The position numbers were made by a program, and so were the translations under genes. Shown here piece by piece: positions 58,045 through 64,000 of a stretch of DNA of 64,000 nt. The notes beneath the pieces are model-generated. The model did no database searches and was not told where the DNA came from. It worked only from the letters and a program-made list of their open reading frames with translations. The stretch is from Pseudomonas marginalis (lineage in GTDB: Bacteria > Pseudomonadota > Gammaproteobacteria > Pseudomonadales > Pseudomonadaceae). Numbering within the stretch: the first letter of the stretch is position 1; each line of letters begins with the position of its first letter. Location of the stretch: contig NZ_VTFG01000002.1 in the NCBI RefSeq assembly GCF_008692035.1, forward strand, positions 992,001 to 1,056,000. The letters are read 5' to 3'.

Positions 58045-58458
58045 TCAGGCCGGCGTGGTCAGTGACGCGCGGTAAAACGGCAGGATCAGGTCACGGGTCA
58101 AGGGCGCCAGCACCAGGCCGCCATCACCGGCCGGGTCGATCCAGCGCACCTCTTCGATTTCAGCGGCCGGGCTGACCGGAACATCGATCTGCACCTGGAA
58201 CAATTCAGCGTCCACGGTAAACCCCGGTTCGTTGGCCGCGGGGGCCGAGAAGTGACCCAGGTAGACCGCGTCGCCGGGCTCGATGCGCAGGTTCAGCTCT
58301 TCGTACAGCTCGCGGGCCAGCGCCTCGACGGGCTGCTCACCGGCGTCGATCTTGCCACCGGGTTGCATAAAGGCCTGGGTGCCGCGCTTGCGCACCAGCA
58401 AGGTGTGGCCGTCGCTGCCGATCAGCAGGGCAGCGGCGATACGGATAGTGCTAGGCAT
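58045..58458 (-). CDS. Nudix hydrolase
   Basis: The 137-residue protein has a full Nudix box: GGKIDAGE (near residue 34), then REL and YEEL with the metal-binding glutamates. It cleaves a nucleoside diphosphate linked to another group. The MutT-like length and the MQPGGKID start suggest 8-oxo-dGTP-type or other small nucleotide substrates. It is the upstream member of a pair with the GNAT gene. Confidence 0.9.
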   Translation of the reverse strand: MPSTIRIAAALLIGSDGHTLLVRKRGTQAFMQPGGKIDAGEQPVEALARELYEELNLRIEPGDAVYLGHFSAPAANEPGFTVDAELFQVQIDVPVSPAAEIEEVRWIDPAGDGGLVLAPLTRDLILPFYRASLTTPA

Positions 58459-58490
58459 GAACTGAAAACCTTGAACTCAAACAATGAAAA

Positions 58491-59807
58491 TTAATGGAGC
58501 ACCCCTTCGCTCTCGTCCGGCTCCTTGATGAACACGCTGTACTTGGCGCCTTCCATCGCCTCGAACGCAATCAGCTTGTCCACCAGCGGCAGGTTCAGCA
58601 CCTTGCCGGCATTGAGCAGCAACATGCCGTTATCGGCGTTGAGGTTACGCGCCAGGACCATGCCGTCTTCCAGCTCACGGGTGGTGAGCACCTTGACGGT
58701 CGGATCGCCCAGGGTCACGTCACTGAGAAACGCAGCGCACGCCAGGATGAAGTCCTCGACCAGGTCCGGATCGTAGAGGCGCCCGGCATACTTGCGGATA
58801 TACAACAGCGCTTCATCGCTGTTCAGGTGCCGCTCAAGGATCAGGCCTTTCTGCAACTCGATGAAGTCCACCGCCAGTTTCAGCAGGCGTGAACCGAACG
58901 GAATCGCATCGCCCTTGAGGTGGTCGGGAAAACCACTGCCGTCCCAGCGTTCCTGGTGATGACGGATGATCCGCGCCGCATCCTTCATCGGCTCCAGGGT
59001 CATCAGCAGTGATTCGCTCTGGGCCGGATAGCCACGGTAGCGCTCGCGATCGGTGCTGTGCAGCTTGTCGGCGGGCTCGATCAACATGCTGTCGCTCCAG
59101 CTCAGCTTGCCGATGTTGTACAGCGCGGCGGCCATGGCCATGTCGCGGGCGCTGGCTTCGTCTATGGACTGGGCGGTGCAGTACACCCGCACCAGTTCGA
59201 TCAGTGCACGGTTGGTCTGTTTGTTCTTGGGCAGGCGCAGGTTGGCCAGCAACGAAAACACTTCGGTGCCGGTCACGTAGCTGCGCTTGAGCTCGTCGTA
59301 GGCCAGGTCGAGCATGTCGGCGGTCTGTTGCAACTCACTGGTGCGTGCTGCCACGCGCTTTTCCAGGGTCGCGTTCAACAGCTTGAGCTGGTCGTTCTGC
59401 TGATGGGCCAGGCGTTCCAGCCGCTGAAATTCCAGGGCCTGCTGCAGGATCAGCTTCAGTTCGTCGTCGTTCCAGGGTTTGCCGATATAGCGGTGAATCG
59501 CCCCTTCGTTGATCGCCTTGATGATCGTCGGCAGGTCGGCGTAGCCGGTGAGCAGGATGCGACTGGTGGCGGGATAAAGGCGATGAACCTCGGCCAGCAG
59601 CTGCGCGCCGTCCATGCCGGGCATGCGCGCATCGCTCATCACCAGGTCGATGGGCTGGGCGGCCATGATCTCCAGGGCCTGGGCGCCGCTGCCCGCGAGC
59701 ACGACATCAAAGGGTTGGCCGCGCAACAGGCGACGCAAGCTGTTGAGAATCGACTCTTCATCGTCGACCAGCAAAATAGTGGGTTTCGTCGCAAGTTGTT
59801 CATCCAT
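58491..59807 (-). CDS. Response regulator with degenerate HD-GYP (YN-GYP) domain
   Basis: The 438-residue protein has a receiver domain (phospho-Asp59 in LVMSDARMPG), a coiled linker (about 140-190) and a C-terminal HD-GYP-like domain. The HD pair is YN (ALYNIGKL, near 230), while HHQERWDGSGFP keeps most of the GYP region. Loss of the HD metal ligands suggests no c-di-GMP hydrolysis. P. aeruginosa PA2572 is a known YN-GYP regulator of this kind. It is divergent from a REC-GGDEF-EAL gene with which it probably works. Confidence 0.85.
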   Translation of the reverse strand: MDEQLATKPTILLVDDEESILNSLRRLLRGQPFDVVLAGSGAQALEIMAAQPIDLVMSDARMPGMDGAQLLAEVHRLYPATSRILLTGYADLPTIIKAINEGAIHRYIGKPWNDDELKLILQQALEFQRLERLAHQQNDQLKLLNATLEKRVAARTSELQQTADMLDLAYDELKRSYVTGTEVFSLLANLRLPKNKQTNRALIELVRVYCTAQSIDEASARDMAMAAALYNIGKLSWSDSMLIEPADKLHSTDRERYRGYPAQSESLLMTLEPMKDAARIIRHHQERWDGSGFPDHLKGDAIPFGSRLLKLAVDFIELQKGLILERHLNSDEALLYIRKYAGRLYDPDLVEDFILACAAFLSDVTLGDPTVKVLTTRELEDGMVLARNLNADNGMLLLNAGKVLNLPLVDKLIAFEAMEGAKYSVFIKEPDESEGVLH

Positions 59808-60026
59808 GCCTGCTGCGCCTTCACATTGAACTGAATTGAGCTGATTTGAAACCGTGTGCCAAGCCATCTTCCCTCGCTTAAGGCGCGGAGTTGATTTGAC
59901 GCCAACTGGCCGCCGAATTCAAGGGACCTCGACTACACTGTCACGGCAGGTCTGCGCCCCGCTCAGCCATGGAACCAAGGAAGGAATGGTTATGCCGTCG
60001 AACCGTTTGCAGATAAGGCGCGCACT

Positions 60027-61901
60027 ATGAACCCGAACGCAGGGCGGGCCAACCGTCGCATCCTGATCGTCGATGATGTCACGTCCATCCACCTGGACTT
60101 TCGCAAGATCCTCTGCGCCGACGCCGACGCCGAGCCCTCCCTGGATACCCTTGAGCAAACCCTGTTCGGCACCCCCACCGTCCCTCGCCAGGCGTTTATC
60201 CTGGATTCCGCCTATCAGGGCCAGGAAGCCCTGGAGCTGGTGAATCGGGCCCTGGCAACCAACGCCCCCTACGCCATGGCGTTCATCGACATGCGCATGC
60301 CGCCCGGCTGGGACGGCCTGCAAACCATCGAGCAGTTGTGGAACGTCGATCCCAACCTGCAGATCGCCCTGTGCACCGCCTATTCCGACTATTCCTTTGA
60401 AGCGATCGAGGCGCGATTGAAGTACAACGACCAGTTGCTGATCCTGAAGAAGCCCTTCGACCACCTGGAAATCCGCCAGATGGCCAGCGCCCTTACGTGG
60501 AAATGGCAGCTCGCCCAGGATGCCGCCCTCAAGGTGATCGGGCTCGAACGCACGATTGAGGAACGCGTGCAGGAGTTGCTGAAAGTCTCGCACCTGCTGC
60601 AATACGACGCGCTCACGGAGCTGCCCAACAGCACGCTGCTGGGCGACCGCCTGACCCAGGCCATTGCCCTGGGCCGGCGCCATGACACGCAACTGGCGGT
60701 GATGTTTATCGGCCTCGACCGCTTCAAGCGCATCAACAACGCCCTGGGTTATCCGGTGGGGGATGAGGTGCTTCAGCAGGTCAGCCAAAGCCTGGTGGCG
60801 GCCGTGCGTGAGTCGGACTCGGTGTTTCGCTATGGTTCGGACGAGTTTGTGATCCTGCTCAATGATGTCCAGCATCCCCAGCAAACCCAGCATATCGCCC
60901 AGAAGGTGCTCCAGGCCATCAGCGTTACCCGGCATGTCGCGGGGCACGACCTGAGCGTTACCGCCAGCCTCGGAATCAGCATCTACCCGAACGACAGCAG
61001 CACTGCGGTGGAACTGATCAAGCACGCCGAAACCGCCATGCACACCACCAAGGAGCGTGGCCCCGACGACCTGAGTTTCTACACCGAAGACATGAACCTG
61101 CGCGCCCGGCACCAGCAGAACCTGGAAAGCGCGATCCGCCAGGCCCTGGAGCACGATGAGTTTGCGCTGCACTACCAGCCCAAGCTGGACCTGGAAACCG
61201 GGCGGATCCTCGGCGCAGAGGCGCTGATCCGCTGGTTTCAACCGCGCTCGGGCTGGGTCCACCCGGCCGACTTCATTCCGGTGGCCGAAGACAGCGGGCT
61301 GATCGTGCCCTTGACCCAGTGGGTGCTGCGCCACGCCTGCGAACAGGCACAGGCCTGGCGCACCATGGGCCTGGCGCCGCTGCGCATCTCGGTGAACATC
61401 TCGGCCATCGACTTCCGCCAGCGGGAGTTTGTCGACAACCTGGCCGCCATCCTCAAGCAGACCGGCCTGCCGCCCAACCAGCTGGAGCTGGAAATCACCG
61501 AAAGCGTGCTGATGCAGAACGTCGACGAGACGGTCGATATCCTGAACCGGATCAAGGCCATGGGCGTGCGCCTGGCCCTGGATGATTTCGGCACCGGCTA
61601 CTCCAGCCTCAGCTACCTGCGACGCTTTCCCATCGATGTGCTGAAGATCGACCAATCATTCGTGCGCGGGCTGCACGAAAATAGCCAGGACGCGCAGCTG
61701 ATCAGCGCTATCATCGGCATGGGCAAGAGCCTGGAGCTGAACATCATCGCCGAAGGGGTGGAGACCCTCGAACAGCTGAACTTCCTGAGAGCCCAGCACT
61801 GTGAAGAAGGCCAGGGCTTTCTGTTCAGCAAGGCCGTGCCTGCGAAGGATTTCGCCCAGTTGCTGCAGGTGGGCAGCCCCACACTGATGCCCGACCAATA
61901 G
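60027..61901 (+). CDS. Response regulator with GGDEF and EAL domains
   Basis: The 624-residue protein has a receiver (IVDDVTSIHLDF at the start, phospho-Asp in AFIDMRMPP near 91), a GGDEF domain with altered active site RYGSDEF (near 275), and an EAL domain with intact GAEALIRW (near 395) and DDFGTGYSSL (near 515). It most likely acts as a c-di-GMP phosphodiesterase, with the GGDEF domain either weak or regulatory. The extended receiver (about 40 residues longer than usual between the first strands) is notable. A cytochrome peroxidase and a sensor kinase follow. Confidence 0.9.
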   Translation: MNPNAGRANRRILIVDDVTSIHLDFRKILCADADAEPSLDTLEQTLFGTPTVPRQAFILDSAYQGQEALELVNRALATNAPYAMAFIDMRMPPGWDGLQTIEQLWNVDPNLQIALCTAYSDYSFEAIEARLKYNDQLLILKKPFDHLEIRQMASALTWKWQLAQDAALKVIGLERTIEERVQELLKVSHLLQYDALTELPNSTLLGDRLTQAIALGRRHDTQLAVMFIGLDRFKRINNALGYPVGDEVLQQVSQSLVAAVRESDSVFRYGSDEFVILLNDVQHPQQTQHIAQKVLQAISVTRHVAGHDLSVTASLGISIYPNDSSTAVELIKHAETAMHTTKERGPDDLSFYTEDMNLRARHQQNLESAIRQALEHDEFALHYQPKLDLETGRILGAEALIRWFQPRSGWVHPADFIPVAEDSGLIVPLTQWVLRHACEQAQAWRTMGLAPLRISVNISAIDFRQREFVDNLAAILKQTGLPPNQLELEITESVLMQNVDETVDILNRIKAMGVRLALDDFGTGYSSLSYLRRFPIDVLKIDQSFVRGLHENSQDAQLISAIIGMGKSLELNIIAEGVETLEQLNFLRAQHCEEGQGFLFSKAVPAKDFAQLLQVGSPTLMPDQ

Positions 61902-61926
61902 CCCTATGCCTGCAAGGAGTGCTCGC

Positions 61927-62895
61927 TTGAGCGACGTTTCAACCTACCGTTTCGGCTCCATCCTCGCGTTGGGGCTGTGCCTGGGGACGACCGTGACGGC
62001 CGCGCCGCTGGACGAAGCGCTCAAGCCCCTGCCGCCGGTGCCGCACCTGGATGCGGCCAAGGTCGAACTGGGCCGCCAGCTGTTCAATGAGCCGCGCCTG
62101 TCAGTGAACAACACGCTGTCGTGCGCCAGTTGCCATCACCTCGAATCCGGGGGCGCCGACACCAGGCCCTTCTCCCTGGGTTTCGACGGCAAACCCGTGG
62201 AGATCAATACACCGTCGGTCTTCAACGCCAGCCTGAACTTCAAACAGTTCTGGAATGGCCGGATGGACACCCTGGAAGCGCAGGTCGAGCAAGTGGTCAT
62301 CAGCCCGGTGGAAATGGGCAGCGACTGGAACACGGTGGTGCAGAACCTGACCGCCCTGCCCGCCTACCAGGCGGCGTTCAAGCAGGCCTACCCCGATGGC
62401 GTCACCGCCGCCAATGTGCAAAACGCCCTGGCCACCTATGAACGCACGCTGCTGACGCCCAACTCACGGTTTGACCAGTACCTGCTGGGCAACACGGAAA
62501 TCCTCACGATCCAGGAAAAGTACGGCTACCAGCGCTTCAAGGATTACGGTTGCATCGCCTGTCACCAGGGCATCAACATCGGCGGCAACATGTTCCAGAA
62601 ATTCGGCGTGATGGGCGACTACTTCAAGGCCCGCGGCAACCCCGTCGAGTCGGACCTGGGGCGCTACCTGCTAACCAAGGATGAGGAAGACCGGCACGTG
62701 TTCAAGGTCCCCAGCCTGCGTAACGTCGCGGTCACGGCCCCGTATTTTCACGATGCCTCGGCCAAGACCCTGGAAGAAGCCGTCGACGTGATGTTCAAGT
62801 TCCAACTGGGGCGCAATCCTTCACAGGAGGATAAAGACCTGATCATCCAGTTTCTCAAGACCCTGACCGGCGAATGGAAAGGCAAGCCTTTATGA
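61927..62895 (+). CDS. Di-haem cytochrome c peroxidase (CcpA/MauG family)
   Basis: The product is 322 residues from a TTG at 61927 that has AAGGAG eight bases upstream. An ATG at 61906 has no ribosome site. A signal peptide (YRFGSILALGLCLGTTVTAA) leads into a periplasmic protein with two haem sites, CASCHH (near 65) and CIACHQ (near 210), and a later FKVPSLRNVAVTAPYFHD segment. It reduces hydrogen peroxide with electrons from cytochrome c. Its place between a c-di-GMP regulator and a sensor kinase suggests that redox state feeds the signal. Confidence 0.9.
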   Translation: MSDVSTYRFGSILALGLCLGTTVTAAPLDEALKPLPPVPHLDAAKVELGRQLFNEPRLSVNNTLSCASCHHLESGGADTRPFSLGFDGKPVEINTPSVFNASLNFKQFWNGRMDTLEAQVEQVVISPVEMGSDWNTVVQNLTALPAYQAAFKQAYPDGVTAANVQNALATYERTLLTPNSRFDQYLLGNTEILTIQEKYGYQRFKDYGCIACHQGINIGGNMFQKFGVMGDYFKARGNPVESDLGRYLLTKDEEDRHVFKVPSLRNVAVTAPYFHDASAKTLEEAVDVMFKFQLGRNPSQEDKDLIIQFLKTLTGEWKGKPL

Positions 62896-62905
62896 GCAGA
62901 CCGTC

Positions 62906-64000
62906 ATGACCCTTTCTCGCCGCCGCACCAGCCAGTTGGCCTTGGGGTTGATCACCCTGTTGCTGGCCTCGACCCTGATTTTTCTGTACATCAAGTCGTC
63001 CAGCGACCAGGCGTCTTCCTACACCCACTCCCGGGACCTGATCCGGCAGTTGCAGCAACTCAATGCCCAGTGGGACAGCGAAGTCCTCAAGGCCAGGATA
63101 GCCATCACCCACAACTACGACCCCCTGGTGACGCCCCTGACGGAAATGACCCGGTTGTGGGCCGAACTGGAAGCACGCGACTCGTACCACAGCCCGCAAG
63201 ACCTGCCCGCCTGGCAAGCCAGCCAACAGGCTTATCAGGCGGCCATCCAGGAAAAGGCCCGGCGCGTCGACCAGTTCAAGTCCCATAACGCGGTATTGCG
63301 CAATTCCCTGGCCTTCCTGCCGACTGCCGAAGACGATATCCAGGCGCAGTTCAACCAGGTGAACGACGATACAAAACCGCAACTGCAAAGCGTGGCCACC
63401 GACACCTACGACTTGCTGCTCAGCAGCCTTGAATTCGCCCAGGTCACCAGCGACGAGCGCGCCGCCGACATTCTCGTCGGCCTGGGCAAGCTGGCCGTCA
63501 ACCAGGAACTGCTGCCCAGCGAATTCCGCGGCCCGGTGGAGATCCTGAGCAATCACATCGAACTGATCCTGCGCGAGCAGCCGGTGGTGAACACGTTGCT
63601 CGAACAGATCGCCGCCATTCCGGTAGCCGAACGCCTGGATGACCTGACCACCCACCTCAACCAGGACCAACAGGCCCTCGACCTGGTCGAGCAGCAATAC
63701 CACCGTTACCTGCTGGTGTTCTCGACCCTGCTGGTGGCCCTGCTGCTGTTCCTGACGGTTCGCCTGCTGCGTAGTTTCGCCGAGATCAACCGCGTCAACC
63801 GCGCCTTGCAGGCGGTGAACGAAACCCTGGAACAGCGTGTGGAACGACGTACCCGACAGCTCAAGGATGCCCAGAGCGAGCTGATGGACAGCGCGCGCCA
63901 GGCCGGCATGGCGGAGATCGCCACCAACGTGCTGCACAACGTCGGCAATGTGCTTAACAGCGTGAACATCTCCGCCGACCTGGTCACCCGCAAACTGCGC
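62906..64000 (+). CDS. Sensor histidine kinase, partial at the right edge
   Basis: The frame is open from an ATG at 62906 to the window end (365 codons). It has a membrane segment at about residues 10-30 (LALGLITLLLASTLIFLYIK), a periplasmic helical sensor domain (about 31-265), a second membrane segment (about 270-290), a coiled coil (VNETLEQRVERRTRQLKDAQ) and a phospho-acceptor region IATNVLHNVGNVLNSVN with an unusual HNVGN box. The ATPase domain is outside. It probably phosphorylates the REC-GGDEF-EAL and/or YN-GYP regulators nearby. Confidence 0.85.
   Translation, partial: MTLSRRRTSQLALGLITLLLASTLIFLYIKSSSDQASSYTHSRDLIRQLQQLNAQWDSEVLKARIAITHNYDPLVTPLTEMTRLWAELEARDSYHSPQDLPAWQASQQAYQAAIQEKARRVDQFKSHNAVLRNSLAFLPTAEDDIQAQFNQVNDDTKPQLQSVATDTYDLLLSSLEFAQVTSDERAADILVGLGKLAVNQELLPSEFRGPVEILSNHIELILREQPVVNTLLEQIAAIPVAERLDDLTTHLNQDQQALDLVEQQYHRYLLVFSTLLVALLLFLTVRLLRSFAEINRVNRALQAVNETLEQRVERRTRQLKDAQSELMDSARQAGMAEIATNVLHNVGNVLNSVNISADLVTRKLR

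Noticed and set aside
59919..61655. 578-codon leftward frame opposite the GGDEF-EAL gene
   Set aside because: It is antisense to a clear multi-domain protein. A divergent promoter region covers its 3' end.

Overview
The window is a piece of a Pseudomonas chromosome, most likely of the P. fluorescens/P. putida branch. The evidence is gene order (motY-pyrC-rnt, bfd-bfr-grxD, argF, glpFKRD, aatJQMP-aauSR), a clear RsmZ small RNA beside fdxA, Pseudomonas-type REP/REPIN repeats, and GC-rich codon use in the housekeeping genes.

Region 1 (1 to about 9.6 kb) is accessory DNA lying next to mutS, a known phage/tailocin insertion hotspot in fluorescent pseudomonads (cinA-mutS). It is the right end of a prophage: a partial Cro-like gene leaving the left edge, a divergent LexA-like (S24) repressor, a rightward string of small coupled early genes that includes a PrtN-type activator and an HD phosphohydrolase, then excisionase and tyrosine integrase. 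A leftward cargo gene interrupts the early operon at 4.9-5.4 kb. Between int and mutS lies an AT-rich, leftward, translationally coupled three-gene cassette: a TIGR04255-like protein, a small beta-rich protein and a ComEC-type metallo-beta-lactamase-fold protein. This cassette is my best candidate for an undescribed, possibly defensive, system.

Region 2 (9.7-31.5 kb) is housekeeping: mutS, fdxA, the Gac/Rsm small RNA rsmZ with its GacA box, mrp, metG, an orphan soluble RnfB-like ferredoxin, nth, a PA3496-family gene, a BvgA-like response regulator, argG, motY, pyrC, rnt, a 2-Cys peroxiredoxin, the iron-storage pair bfd/bfr (the Bfr lacks three ferroxidase ligands), grxD, a molybdopterin oxidoreductase, argF, an orphan ABC ATPase and ybaK.

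Region 3 (31.6-44.2 kb) holds two catabolic units: glycerol (glpF, glpK, glpR, glpD) and acidic amino acids (aatJ, aatQ, aatM, aatP, with the two-component pair aauS/aauR). The aat promoter shows a sigma-54 element and two AauR-type inverted repeats. A GlpM-like gene follows.

Region 4 (44.2-64 kb) is more strain-variable: a leftward six-gene operon of HAD phosphatase, class III aminotransferase, alpha/beta hydrolase, N-acyltransferase, sensor kinase and sigma-54 response regulator; a MipA-like outer membrane protein; a ureohydrolase coupled to two small EamA/SMR-like transporters; a DsbA-family protein; a secreted hydrolase divergent from metR; GNAT and Nudix genes; and a c-di-GMP-type module (YN-GYP regulator, REC-GGDEF-EAL regulator, di-haem peroxidase, sensor kinase running off the right edge). 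REP elements lie in many intergenic gaps, and one expanded REP-like array has been read into the C-terminus of a hydrolase gene.
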